Assembly (NCBI GenBank): GCA_032716605.1
Contig: CM064569.1
Span: 6,180,273-6,244,272, forward strand
Reading direction: 5' to 3'
DNA: 64,000 bases
Origin: Paralithodes platypus
Taxonomy: Eukaryota > Arthropoda > Malacostraca > Decapoda > Lithodidae
Position 1 is the stretch's first letter. Each line of letters starts with the position of its first letter. A program made the position numbers and the translations under genes. Under the pieces are notes generated by a model that saw only the letters and a program-made list of their open reading frames with translations, was not told the DNA's origin and did no database searches. This document shows, piece by piece, positions 43,076 to 54,244 of the stretch.

Positions 43076-44160
43076 TATTATCTTACATAATTGTCTAATT
43101 AAGAATCAATGGCCAGAAATAATGAAATTGAGCAATGTGGCCCAGGTGCATAAGATAGGAAGCAAAGCTGACATGAAGAACTATCGTCCTGCATCATTAT
43201 TTTCCAACAAGAGGCAAAGTTCTGGGGGGAAAAAATCATCCCGCCTCCCAGATCATCTGGTAAAAAACACCTACTATGTACAAGGCATACAGTATGGATT
43301 TAGGAAAGGTTACTCCGCTGCCGACCTCCATCTCCTATTACCATCTGAGTGGACTGCTACCCTTGACAAAGGGAAATGCACCTGTGTTCTAGCACTAGAT
43401 ATTGAAGGTGCCTTTCATAGTGTGTGGCATAGGGGATTGCTGGAGAAACTACAGTCATTAGAAGTAGCAGGTGGTCTCTATGATATGATAGTAATCTAAT
43501 TAAAGAATAGAACACTTGAAGTACTCTTGAATAATAAAGAATCTGTACAGCACAACATCAAGGCAGGAGTACCGCAAGGGAGCATCTTGGGACCTCTATT
43601 GTGGAATGATTTCATTAACAACCTTCTTCACCTCATTCCTGAAGCCCAAGCTTTTGCTGACGATGGAACATTGGCAGTTACCTATGATCCAAGAGAGAAA
43701 GCAGATGCAATAGCCCTGGTCCCTAAGAGACTGGATGACATTACAAAATGGGGTGAAAAGTGGCAGGTTAGATTGCTCCTCATTAGACCCAACTTATGAT
43801 TATCTCTAGGGCGGATGTTCAAGTGCAATTAGACTTCAATGGAAGCATCACTAATCAAAAGAATGAGGTTGACATATTGTCATCTATGATAAAAAAGTGT
43901 ATTTTCAAAACACACATTGAGAACATTGCAAGAAAAGTGTGTACATTTGAAATTCTTGGAAAAGGTACAGAGCAGAGCAAAAATAATAATATAACATGGA
44001 TATCCTACTTCACCTGAAACAAACCTCGACAATCTACAGCATAGGTGGGATGTTGCTGGACTTACAACCCTGTTTAAGATCCAGTGTCGGAATACCCCTC
44101 ACTTACAGTCTCTAAGGCAAACCCAGCGACAGTGGAAGCAGACCACAAGAACAGGAAAAA
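43076..44160 (+). pseudogene. LINE L4 ORF2: RT palm and C-terminus
   Basis: Resumes with KIGSKADMKNYRPASL, YGFRKGYSAADLHLL, motif A LALDIEGAFHSVWHR (43395), a stop at 43497, motif B KAGVPQGSILGPLLW (43560) and motif C AFADDGTLAV (43650) with both Asp present. A frameshift near 43790 leads to a short C-terminal frame. The 3' end is not defined; GTGGAAGCAGACCACAAGAAC near 44125 is the last recognisable part. Confidence 0.75.
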
Positions 44161-44523
44161 GAGCTCCTGATACGTTGGAGGAGCCGCGCTGTCACACTGT
44201 CACGCTGTCATATAAATACAAATAAGATAAAATGAAGAAGGTTTGAACTGCCTTACCCCCCACAACGTTTTTATTACTGCCATACCTTGCCCGGGGCCTT
44301 AATGCAAGTACGTTTTCCCCCCCGCCCCCTAATGTTATTCCATTGCGGGCGGCCTGTCACTTACGGCGCCCATTCCTGTACCTCTTACGGGTGCTCTGGA
44401 GGGCCGGGAGAGTGCGGACAACCTTTTCTGTGGCCGCCATTTTGGTACTGTGAATTTTAACTAACGGGTGTTTTATAATTATTTTGGTTTATATATTTGT
44501 TTATATATTTTTAAATGTATTTA

Positions 44524-44526
<3 letters not shown>

Positions 44527-44611
<85 letters not shown>

Positions 44612-44635
44612 TACATACAGTATATATATATTTAC
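44527..44635 (+). repeat. (TA)n microsatellite
   Basis: Two long TA runs separated by ATTATATA and CTACATACAG. Confidence 0.95.
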
Positions 44636-44714
44636 ATATATTTATGTATTTCTTTATTATTTTATTGTGTAGAATTTAGATTCAAAGACGAAACCGTATA
44701 TTATGTACCAGTAT

Positions 44715-44772
44715 TTACATAGTTACAATGATACACTTACCACACAGACCTTGCCATGGAAGCGAAGAGGCC
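44715..44772 (-). mobile_element. Short LINE-type 3' end, minus strand
   Basis: On the minus strand CATGGCAAGGTCTGTGTGGT ... GTGTATCATTGTAACTATGTAA resembles the 3' end seen at 20030 and 11240. Confidence 0.45.
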
Positions 44773-44887
44773 AGGGGTATATTCTAGTAGAGATAGCAGA
44801 ACCCAAGTCAAGAAAAGTGGAAGAGAAGGATAAACGACTTATACAAGAGTAAGGTGAGGCTAAAGACACCAGAGGCTCTAAGATATG

Positions 44888-45569
44888 TTAAGGGGAGGTG
44901 GACTGTTTTGTTTGGTATATTCTATCTTCTATCTATCTATTGCCGGACGCCTTACTCCCCTTACGAGGGTGGCCATACACAGAATGCCACCAAGTGGACC
45001 TATTCCCTGTGAGAGGGATAACCCGAGCCAGTTTAGTGAAGGACTTACAGGATTGACCACTCAATTTAGGATCCGTCCGACTCTGAGGCCCTCTGTGTAT
45101 CTTGTTAGCACTATTTTTCTACAGTTGTGTTCGGCTAATCCATCCACTAACCTGCCTTACCCTTATGTAAGCAGTACGATTTTTGTATCAGATTTACTCC
45201 CCTAGACAGGTTGCCAACCAATGCTGACGAGTCCCATCCAATTTGGTATATTAATTCATTTATTCATATATTTTTTAGTTTCCTCCCTGGACCTCCATCA
45301 AGCTTAGAAAAACTTCCCCTAGACCCCCCTTCAATATCATTTGTACATTTTTCAGTAAAAAAAAGGCCCGCTTAAATACAGGCTCGCTATCACACGCCAG
45401 GAAAAAATCTACACCTTAATGGCACAGCAGGTCTTAAAATGAACAACAAAATGGGGCGAAATGTGTTAAAATCGCCAAACTAATGGGTCGAATGTCTTAA
45501 AATCACAAAACAAATGGGACTAAACATGAGGAAGAAATGGGACTGGAAAAATTACCCATCTCCCCTTAA
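44888..45569 (-). mobile_element. Family A element split by a (TAGA)n-tailed insertion
   Basis: Left end TTAAGGGGAGGTGGACTG, right part from TAATTCATTTATTCATATAT through AGTTTCCTCCCTGGACCTCC to CCCATCTCCCCTTAA. The 0.32 kb between 44920 and 45239 is foreign and flanked by a TTTGGTATATT duplication (44909-44919 and 45241-45251). Confidence 0.8.
44920..45240 (-). mobile_element. Retroelement 3' end with (TAGA)n tail inside family A
   Basis: Its left edge is TCTATCTATCTATTGCCGG (a TAGA tail on the minus strand) and it is bracketed by an 11-bp duplication, as expected of target-primed insertion. The body does not match the LINE at 47164 outside the tail. The plus-strand ORF through it has no recognised domain. 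Confidence 0.6.
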
Positions 45570-46105
45570 CCCGGGAATGGGGCCGAGACTCTTAAGTGGT
45601 TTTACTGGGTGAAGACAAAGGGTCTCTTAAAATCCAAGTCCTAAAAAAAAATGGCACTCAAAACAAAGGGATATGTGATTAAGTGAGATAATTCCCTTCC
45701 ATACCTTCTATCACTCCTCCACATGTGTCCAAATCCCCCTCTTCAATTAACACCTATTTTTCCTCTTATTCCCATGTTTATCGGTTTATTATCCGCGCCA
45801 ACATCTCCGGTTTCAAGGTCGAAGAGGAGGAATATAGAGATTGTGGCAGCACCGGCTCTCCTCTCATGAATGAACCGGTCGGCAATACATCGTATTGTTC
45901 ACCCCCCAAATACAATTCCCACTTGTTTTATTGCTGCTACATGTTAACATCTTCATATTAAACATAAAATAGGCGCATATGAATAAGTAATAAAGATATT
46001 TATCATATAATGACGATTTTAGTTGGGATTGTATCAATATATCTATGCCTGGCAGGCATTTTCAAATACCATAGGTTCGCGTTTATTTTCCGCAAAATTA
46101 ACAGT
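45566..46105. mobile_element. Diverged family E element (E2)
   Basis: Begins TTAACCCGGGAATGGGG; shares AAAACAAAGG ... GTGAGATAATTCCC ... CATGTGT ... ATCGGTTATT and CAATACATCG-to-CACTTATTTT-like blocks with 29982-30629. The right end is degraded near GCAAAATTAA. Its first TTAA is the last TTAA of the neighbouring family A copy. Confidence 0.6.
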
Positions 46106-46152
46106 TTAATTAAAAATTAAGAAGTAGGTAAACGGTGTTTAATATTACAGTT

Positions 46153-46358
46153 TGTGACCCCTTCTGTACCAGTGACGTCTTTGTAACTTTATTCTTGCTA
46201 CTATTAGACTATTTTATTCAGTTTAGCAATTAACAGACTTCGAACTATCTCACTTAACCATATGTACTTCCACATGTTATCCTTCCTAAGCTGCACAAAA
46301 CCGTCTAAATAAAGCTAGAATAAAACTAAAAGGACATCGCCGGCAGAGAAGGGGTTAA
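46153..46358. mobile_element. Family F short element (best copy, about 205 bp)
   Basis: GACCCCTTCTGTACCAGTGACGTCTTT at the left (first bases eroded) is inverted at the right as GGACATCGCCGGCAGAGAAGGGGTTAA. The interior is AT-rich. It defines the family to which 3803, 8245 and 11756 belong. Confidence 0.75.
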
Positions 46359-46393
46359 CTATATCATGTCTCTAAATTACGGTAATGAGACAG

Positions 46394-46757
46394 TTAAGGG
46401 GATGTGGGTCGTTTATCTGGTCCCCCTTCTTACTCATGTTTAGTCCAATGGTTTTTGTCAGAGTTTAAGATGTTTGGCCCAATAGTTTGGCGATTTCAAG
46501 ATTTGTTGTCCCATTTTGTTGTCAATATCAAGACTTTTCGTGTCATTTAAGGATAGATATTTACCTGGCGAACGATAGCGAGCCTGTAATGTAAAAAGTG
46601 GGATATTTATCTATTAAAAAATGTACAAATATATCTTGAAGGAAGATCTTGGGCGGGTGTTTTCATAAGCTTGATGGAGGTCTAGGGACGAAACTAAAAA
46701 CATAGTAAATAGATACATAAATGAGCCAATAAATTCGCTAACCCCCCACCCCCCTAA
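46394..46757 (+). mobile_element. Diverged family A element
   Basis: TTAAGGGGATGTGGGTCG start; core CCTGGCGAACGATAGCGAG; the GGCCTTCGGCC hairpin is deleted. It ends in a C-run and TAATAA. Confidence 0.72.
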
Positions 46758-47131
46758 TAAGTCATGTCCCAGATGGCATTACGCTTGGCTTGCTCTGTGT
46801 TGTATTAATGTCTGTCAGATGTTGCATAGGGTGGTTAAATTTAAAAGTGGTATAAAAGTTAAGTGGTGTATGAAAACATGAAGCTTAGATATTGCTGATA
46901 CCAATTATTGATCAAAACATACATAGTGCCGAGACATCACTTATTAGCGCGACTGTACGTTCAACAAGTGATCAACCTCGCCTGGCCTATCTTTTAAAGC
47001 CCACTGTCGCCTTGGTTTACGACCGGGGCGCCTCGTAGCGGCCAAATTGTTCATTACCCTGACCAAACACCCCGTAAATGACTGCTTCCCGGCCCTCGTT
47101 AATTTCACACAGGCACTTTATTTACAGGGGC
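46758..47131. other. Unassigned spacer
   Basis: About 370 bp, less repetitive than its surroundings and without open frames of note. Could be unique sequence. Confidence 0.4.
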
Positions 47132-47163
47132 TTAAGGGGAGACTGGCCGCTTGTTTGGTCTAT

Positions 47164-47953
47164 CTATCTATCTATGTATATGCTCAGGCCCAATCCTCAT
47201 TTTGGGAGTAGCTGACTCAAGACAGAGCAAGAACAGGGAAAACACAAAAACAACATAAAACAACGAATAAACACAGATAAAAAACACAAATTCACACACA
47301 TCTAGGTCACCCAGGAGAAGACCCAGAGACCAGGGTCACCAAGGTCGCTCCAGCACTCCCTAGGCCCCCGCCCACCCGGAGAGGTTCCGATCTCGGCAGG
47401 CAGACATGCAGCAGAGCCAAAGCCACAAACCCTCCCACCACACTTCCAGGCGCACCTTTCATATTAATCGTCTCCCCGGGCCAGGCGCCTGATGGACTAT
47501 TATCTAGTCCAACTTGCGCCCGACCCCTTACTCCAAATGACCATGTGTTCACTCAACTATTCACTAACATTCTCCATTCACTCCTGTCCACCACCACTTC
47601 CCCTGCCTGATCTATAGTCATTCCTCTATCATCCAAAGCTTTTCTTACACAGTCTCTCCATCTCAATGGGGGTCTTCCTGCCCTTCTATCTCCCCTTGTA
47701 CCTGACTCACATATTCTCTTCGTAAGCCTTTCATCTCCCATTCGTTCAACATGACCATACCAGCTCAGCACCCTTCTGTCCACTCTGGCTGACAAATGTT
47801 CCTGCTGCCCCACTCTTCTACGTATCTCTTCATTCCTCAATCCGTCTCTACGAGTAACTCCACACATACTCCTCAAGCAGCTCATCTCCATCACATCCAG
47901 CTTTCTTTTCTCCTTTTTCTTCAGAGCCCATTCTATCTATTTGGTCATTTGGT
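47164..47953 (-). mobile_element. 5'-truncated LINE with (TAGA)n tail
   Basis: Minus-strand 3' end GGGCCTGAGCATATACATAGATAGATAGATAG. The upstream 3' UTR matches 7300-7520. It is flanked by an 11-bp duplication of family A sequence. Confidence 0.8.
47553..47894 (-). pseudogene. LINE ORF2 C-terminal domain
   Basis: Encodes CLRSMCGVTRRDGLRNEEIR, RRVLSWYGHVERMGDERLTKR and GRPPLRWRDCVRKALDD. This is the conserved segment after the RT in a large group of invertebrate LINEs (RTE/L1-like by recall; clade uncertain). It is the 3' end of ORF2 only and is open from the truncation point to the stop at 47553. Confidence 0.75.
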
Positions 47954-48294
47954 CTATCAATTCATTTATTCATATATTTTCTTAGTTTCCTCCATAGACC
48001 TCCATCAAGCTTAGAAAAGCACCCTTAGACCCGCCTTCAAGATAAATTTGTACATTTTTTGGTAGAAAAACTTCCCTGCCAAAGGCCGGTTCCTCTTAAA
48101 ATTGTAGGCTCGCTATCGCAAGCCAGGAAAAATTGACACATAAATGGCACGAAAGGTCTTAAAATTTACAACGCAATGGGGCGATAGGTGTAAAATCGCT
48201 AAACTAATGGGCTGAACGTCTTATAATCTCAAAACTAGTGGGGCTAAACATCATGGAGAAGCGGGTCCGGAAAAATGGTCTGCCTTCCCATAAG

Positions 48295-48632
48295 ACGGCA
48301 ACACTCATAAAGATGCTAATATGAAACTTAATGTACAGTATATTGTGAGGTTTAGGATGGCATGGTGGAGGTGTTGAGAGGGATTCCCGGACAAGTCAAC
48401 AGGTGGATCTCAACCAGTGCCAAATCGACCAGGGCCAAGTAAATATATACCAAACTGTAACCCTAACCTAACTCTACCAAACCTAACCCAACCAAACAGT
48501 ATTGGTTGAGATGCAACTAGTTGAGAGGTACTGATTGAAATGGTCTGGTGGTTGAGTTGTCACTTTACCCTTAAGGTTGAGAGACCCAAAACGTTCTAGT
48601 TATAGGAACGTTAGATAAAAAGGTGTCCTCTC
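48295..48632. other. Unassigned spacer
   Basis: Contains CTAACCTAAC-like text near 48465-48490, too irregular to be telomeric. No gene was recognised. Confidence 0.4.
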
Positions 48633-48637
48633 TCTCT

Positions 48638-48702
<65 letters not shown>
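48633..48702 (+). repeat. (CT)n/(TA)n microsatellite
   Basis: CTCTCTCT followed by about 30 TA units. Confidence 0.95.
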
Positions 48703-48705
<3 letters not shown>

Positions 48706-48710
48706 CGTTG

Positions 48711-50226
48711 TTACGTATCTTGATCCTCAAGTGGTTAACTTGATGAATCTAGATAGCACAGAGATATATATTAAGGTATCAGTCAGCTGAAGGCAAAACA
48801 AAAGTAAAATCTAATAACATTATTTTACTATTGTTGCTTCCTTTCCTTTTGGATCTTAGGACTTGGTCCTTTATTGACTGATACTCTTTTATTATGGAAA
48901 AATACTGAAACTAATTAAAGTCATGTAGTATTTATAAAGAATTATGATTTAACCGAAGCTTAGTAGGCTATGGTTATGAACCGAATAAGTTATATCTAAA
49001 GAAGGACTATTAATTCTATAAAAAGTCTTGAAAGATTAAATATTAAAGTAAGAATATTTCTGTCTCTTACCCTTTTTGAAATGAATAGATAGTTTTCTTA
49101 TATGTACTTTTATTTATATTTAATGTTATTATTCTTGGTTCTTGTCTTACGTTAATAGTATTATATTATTATTATCATCAGGATTAATATCAAAGTCACA
49201 TAAAAAGTTAGATATATATTTAATAATTAGTTAAATGTATTTCTTAACCACGTAACATTGAGGTTTGATTATGAGTACATTAAGTTACAGGATCGCTTCA
49301 TAGCGAATTCGATTCAGGTCTCACTCAAATAATATGAAAAGCAAAAATAATATTTTGAAGCTAAAAGAATTTTCTTCAGCTTAGGAAATCACTAGAAGTA
49401 ACATTAACACAGCCATGTTAGTCTAAGGCGATATTACTAATAAGAGACAATAAGATCACCGTACTAAGAACCATTACCAGCAATGTAAGATTAATTCAAA
49501 GAAAATGAAAGAACTCGTAAGTATTAATATAAAACAATAGTATTACTTTTATCATAACCCAATTACGTAAAGAATTACTTGAGTCCACAAGTAAGTCAAC
49601 TCAAATAGTTAAGTACATAATAGTAGCGTTAACGTTAATTCCCAATCAAATAGTTAAGTACATAAATAGTAGCGTTAACGTTAATTCGCAATCAAATAGT
49701 TAAACACATAATAGTAGCGTTCATGTTAATTCCCAATTAACTAGTTAAACACATTAAACACATCACGTTAATTCCCAATCACATATCTCACTAACCAACA
49801 TAACGAAAGTGTTTACACCGAACACACTTAACACACATTTATATAATCTGACTGACAGTCACAATCCCATTATAATACTTCACCCCGTCTTCCTCCAGCT
49901 GCAAGTTCACCTTCCCCAACTCCAAATGAGACTGATTTGAATGCCCACAACTCGGGTCTTATATACCAAACAATGATGGTGTAGGAACGAATCAGGAGGC
50001 GGAGGGATGGTGCGCGCTCCAATCATAGCTCCTCGAATCACATAACAGGTGTGGTCCACTCACAGCTCCTGGGCGTCGATCATACGTCATAGCATCGGGT
50101 CATCGAGGTGTGAAGGCTAGCATGCTGTTATGGGGCGAGATGGTTTTCCCACTCGCTCGTTCGCTGGTCTGCTGCACCGTTTGGGTAGTGGGCACCTTCA
50201 ACTCTAATTCTAACTCTTAAATTAAC
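48711..50226 (-). repeat. Possible solo LTR
   Basis: Bounded by TGTTACGTATC at the left and AAATTAACA at the right, so both strands start TGTTA and end TAACA. It has LTR-like length (1.5 kb) and a TATATAAGACCCGAG box on the minus strand near 49960. No matching second LTR and no convincing target duplication (TACGT/TACAG) were found, so this is tentative. Confidence 0.35.
49583..49795 (+). repeat. 46-bp tandem repeat, about 4.5 units
   Basis: Unit AATAGTTAAGTACATAATAG plus TAGCGTTAACGTTAATTCCCAATC, containing the palindrome GTTAACGTTAA. Units diverge toward the right. Confidence 0.85.
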
Positions 50227-50251
50227 ATACAGGGCTCCGTATGTCAGAATA

Positions 50252-50276
50252 TATATATATATATATATATATATGC
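50252..50276 (+). repeat. (TA)n microsatellite
   Basis: Short TA run at the 3' end of the LINE K copy. Confidence 0.85.
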
Positions 50277-52182
50277 ATTTTTTGGTTTTCTATGTGAATG
50301 AGGGAGGCAAAAGGCATGCAACTACCGGCAAGGAGTGCCTCCCCGCCGAGTTGCAAAGAGTGTGAAAGGGCCGAAATCAAGGGAAGTTCGAGCGTAAAAT
50401 GCCTGGAACACAGTGCGGAGTTTGAAGCATTTAAGTCATAGGAAGAGGGGGAGAAAGACTGATTCTGGGGGAGGAGTTCCAGATGCATCACGCAGTTGGA
50501 ATTAAAAAGAAAGTCTGACGAATAGCTGTTTCAGCTCTTGGGTTGGAGAGATGCACAGAGGTAGGGCATTGAGATTGTGTTGCAAGGCGGGGTACTACGT
50601 ACCCTCGTAGTGAGGAGGTGGTATACCACTGGGGAAAGCTCCGAGGAAACACTGAGGTCGTATGTGTGGGGTAGTTAGCTATTAGCGAAGGAATAGTGAC
50701 GATGAGATAGACCAACATTGGGCCGGCGAAAATAGTCAGCAGGAGGAACGAAAAGAGGTTAAACTGGATGAGGGAAGCTTGACATTGACTTAGCGTCGCT
50801 ATCGGGACGCAACAGTTTGTTTGCCGTCTAGCCGAAAGAGCCAAATGGGAGATTAATGAGGTTTACTTGACGAATGCCGTGCAAAAAACGGCCTTTAAAC
50901 GGACCGAGCTTCAGGAGTTTACTACTTAGTCTAGGAGGTGCGGCTATCTGTGAGAGGATTCTTCTGCCTCCCCACACAGCGAACGAAAATACTCCAATAC
51001 AAGGAGCAGAGCGCAACCGCTGTGCCCGTCGCAACACACGAGCTACAACGAAGAAGCTCTGCGGCAGGGTAAAGAACCCCTTGGTAGTGCATCGGGGGAG
51101 CACACCCAGCTTCTGGGAGCGGTTGCCTCTAGCGAGAGACTGAGAAGTAATATAGGTGTCTTTCAAGCTCGAAGCATGAGAGAAGAGAAACAGAAAAAGA
51201 GACAGACCCCGAGAATATTGAGGAGAAGATGAAGGGTTGGATTTTTGTTATTGTTGAAGAATAAGAGATAGTCCTCTCGGAGGTTCCTGACGGGTTAGTA
51301 AGCAGGAAGATGGATATTAAATTGAGTTTTTGGAACCATTAAATGCAACAAGGTTTTCTCTCCCACCAATGGGAAACTAGTTAGCTAGATCAGAAGATAA
51401 CATTTGATGGCTTCAGAACTTGGCTTTTGAGAGGACTACGGGGCTGGGGCGTTCTGGAAAACTATATGGCTGAGTGTGTAACAGTAGAGTCGTCTTCATG
51501 ATGAATGGAGGGGGACTGGATGTACAGTTGAGGAAGATCATTAATGAACGTCAGTAGAAAGAGAATACCCCGAGAGAGCTAGGACAGAACCCTGAGGAAC
51601 ACTGGATGTTGAGGATTAGGATGAGGATTATTGCGAGCGATGGCCGTCCACAACCCGCAGCTATGGACACGGCCAGAAAGGAAATTAGAGACAAAGGCAC
51701 AGATGGAGGGCAGAAACCGAAGGAGAGTAGTTTGGAAATTAAAGATGTGTGACAGGACGCTATCGGAAATGCCTTTCCGATATGTATAGTGCAACAGAAC
51801 AATAGTCTCACCGAAGTCCCGAAAGTTGGATGACCAAGGAGTTAGTAAGATATGAAAAGAAGATCACCAGTAGAGGGGACCATTAAGGAAGCAATGCTGG
51901 CCGATCTGAGAGCAGCTTAAAAGAAGAGAAATGCTTAAGAAATTTGGACAGCAAGAATAGTTTCAAACTCTTTAGAGATTACAAGGAGATGAGAGCCAAG
52001 TTGGACCGATAGTTGGAGGGTTTAAGGAGCGGTCACCCTTCTTTGGGACCAGGTTGAATGAGAGCAAACTTCCAGCAAGAAGGAAAGAGGTTAGAGGGAG
52101 AGACGCAGAGACGCAAAGGAGTTTTGCCTAGGCAGGGGGTCAGCACGGGAAAACACAGTTTTTAGTACAACAGGAGGAAATA
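50277..52182 (-). pseudogene. LINE K, decayed second copy
   Basis: Collinear with 35018-36560 from TTTTGGTTTTCTATGTGAATG to CAGTTTTTAGTACAACAGGAGGAA, but with dozens of single-base insertions and deletions that break every frame. It keeps blocks such as CCCTGAGGAACACTGG and GGAAATTAGAGACAAAGGCAC. Much older than, or sequenced less accurately than, the 35-kb copy. Confidence 0.75.
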
Positions 52183-52194
52183 TAATTATACTGT

Positions 52195-52325
52195 ATGCAG
52201 GAATGTGTATATATATATTACCTGTATATATATTACCTGTATATATATTACCTGTATATATTATATATATATTATATATATATATATATATAATATATAT
52301 ATATATAGATATATATTATTATATA
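52195..52325 (+). repeat. TATA-rich and TATATATTACCTG tandem repeat
   Basis: Three TATATATTACCTG units followed by TA runs. Confidence 0.85.
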
Positions 52326-52419
52326 GTCAGCATGAAATCAAATGTTAAGGACTAGGAACTTTAAACAATGTGTTTTACTCTTTCATCATACCAGTAACTA
52401 TTACATATCCACTTTAATT

Positions 52420-52519
52420 NNNNNNNNNNNNNNNNNNNNNNNNNNNNNNNNNNNNNNNNNNNNNNNNNNNNNNNNNNNNNNNNNNNNNNNNNNNNNNNNN
52501 NNNNNNNNNNNNNNNNNNN
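52420..52519. other. Assembly gap (100 N)
   Basis: A run of exactly 100 N immediately before a minus-strand CR1-like LINE fragment, whose 3' part is therefore missing. Confidence 0.99.
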
Positions 52520-53245
52520 CCGTGAGTTTATCTAAACAATTCAAATACTTCTCTCTCTCTAATGGTGATATTGCTTAGAACATCTGAATTATCAATCTGA
52601 ATCGGCGATGGTGTAGGGATATCACTGAGGTCTTCCGTTGTAAACACTGATGCAAAGAAGGTATTGAGGGCATTACTCATTTGTACTTCGTCTTTGGTGT
52701 ATTCTCCATTTTCATCGACTAACGGTCCAACAGTTGAAGTAACTACTTTTTTCTTTTTGATATAACTATAGAATTCTTTTGGGTTTGTTTTACTTTGATT
52801 CGCAACATGTAACTCCAGGGTCTTTTTACTTTGCTTAATTAACTTTTTGGCTTTGCGTCGTAGCTCTACAAATTTCACCCGTTCTTCGTCATTTTGTAAG
52901 GATTTAATCTATCATTAGCAAACTTTTTAGCAAGCAGACAGTTTGAAATATAATTATATATTCCACCATTTGGGCTGATTATTATGGCCTGTACGCCGTA
53001 TTTTCGATGGTATGCAGTCCTGCACTGCTTTTAGGTAGGCCTAAGTGGTTTCGAATAATTCCCAAGATGTATTTATGTCGTTATTGTTAATTAAAAAGCT
53101 CCAGTCAGTTTCTTTAAACATAGCTCTAAGTTAATGAAAGTTTGCTTTCTTGAAATTAGGGACTTTTTCGATGCTGCTATTTGGTTCGTTACTAGTAAAC
53201 AAAGTAAAAGTTATTGTACGATGGTCGCTGTTATACTGATTAGAG
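52520..53245 (-). pseudogene. CR1-like LINE fragment, minus strand
   Basis: Encodes LRRKAKKLIKQSKKTLELHV, KTNPKEFYSYIKKKKVV and MSNALNTFFASVFTTEDLSD, nearly identical to 17180-17520, with SDHRTITFTLFTSNEPNSS-type endonuclease end at 53160-53230. It lacks the stop seen at 17242 in the inner LINE, so the copies decayed independently. Truncated by the gap and by a (GA)n run. Confidence 0.85.
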
Positions 53246-53247
53246 AT

Positions 53248-53286
<39 letters not shown>

Positions 53287-53375
53287 AAACAAAGAGATAC
53301 AGATAGATAAATATATAGATAGATAAATAGATAGATGGACAGACAGATGTATAAATAGATGCATAGAGAGGCAAT
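53246..53375 (+). repeat. (GA)n and GATA microsatellites
   Basis: GA run at 53249-53285 followed by AGATAGATA-type repeats. Confidence 0.9.
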
Positions 53376-53458
53376 TTTTGAGAATGAAGATTAAATTCAT
53401 AGATACCGGTATATAGAATTAGTATATATATATATAAAAATGCATACATTGGCTACTG

Positions 53459-53672
53459 GTACAGTTTGCCGCAAATATTCTATTTTGTTATTGTCATGGT
53501 TTGGCAGCGCTGCACCCACTTCCCCAACCCCCTCCCTCGCTCCACCTCCTTCCCTTCCACTATTGGTAGGAGGTGGAATGAGGGAGGGGGGTTGGGGAGG
53601 GGGGTGCGGCTCTGCCAAGTTACGATTTGCTGGGATGGTTGAGAAATGGAATATGTGCAGCAAACTGTACAT
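53459..53672. mobile_element. Hairpin (foldback) element of about 214 bp
   Basis: GGTACAGTTTGCCGCAAATATTC at the left is inverted at the right as GAATATGTGCAGCAAACTGTAC, and the central arms GCACCCACTTCCCCAACCCC / GGGGTTGGGGAGGGGGGTGC pair around ACTATTGGT. Nearly the whole element folds on itself. Confidence 0.75.
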
Positions 53673-53701
53673 ACATACATACATACATACCGTACTTCGA
53701 C

Positions 53702-53933
53702 GTACTCTCACGTCCTTGACGCAATTTTGAGCTTATTAGGGATACTTTAAAGCCTTTGTTACCATCAGGGGTATTTATAAACCTTTAGTTTATTTACTTC
53801 AACCTCTGCAGTTGTCTTTGAGTTAGCAGTGGGCAGAAAACTAATTTTGGAGAGGTAATTATAAGAGTGAGATAAATCTATTTCTTATTGCTAATCTGGC
53901 AACCTCTGCGTCATAAGGATGTGAGAGGGTTAA
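53702..53933. mobile_element. Family C short element, left end eroded
   Basis: The left end CTCTCACGTCCTTGACGCAA has lost its TTAACC; the right end GGATGTGAGAGGGTTAA is intact. The interior is as at 4610-4842. Confidence 0.8.
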
Positions 53934-54116
53934 GCATGATAGATCGATTATGTTGTACACAAGGCAGATAGACTTTTAAGAGATGAATACAAATACATGG
54001 TTTATCTTAAAGAAAATATATAAACACATGATGTACAGTGTCGTTTAAATATTTACATGGGTTTAATTCACGAACAAAAATGTCCACATGCACGCACATA
54101 GGCTACTGTTCTACTG

Positions 54117-54243
54117 AAACACACACACACACATACACACACACACCCACAGACACAGTAAATGGACACACTGCATTGACCTATACAGTAAACAACAACA
54201 ACAACAGCAACAAACACACACACAAACACACACGCACACACAC
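54117..54243 (+). repeat. (CA)n microsatellite
   Basis: Interrupted CA runs directly before the tRNA-derived repeat. Confidence 0.92.
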
Positions 54244-54244
54244 A

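Larger units (their letters stand above)
47132..48294 (-). mobile_element. Family A element split by a LINE
   Basis: Left end TTAAGGGGAGACTGGCCGC; right part from ATTCATTTATTCATATAT to GCCTTCCCATAAG (TTAA mutated). A LINE 3' end sits at 47164-47953 at the same internal position as the insertion in the 44888 copy, flanked by TTTGGTCTATC duplications. Confidence 0.8.

Noticed and set aside
44885..45205. 106-codon plus-strand ORF with MPPSGPIPCERDNPSQF
   Set aside because: It starts in the family A end and runs into a tailed insertion, so it crosses an element junction. No domain was recognised.
48460..48500. CCTAACCTAAC-like text as interstitial telomere repeat
   Set aside because: Only a few irregular units; it does not form (TTAGG)n or (TTAGGG)n.
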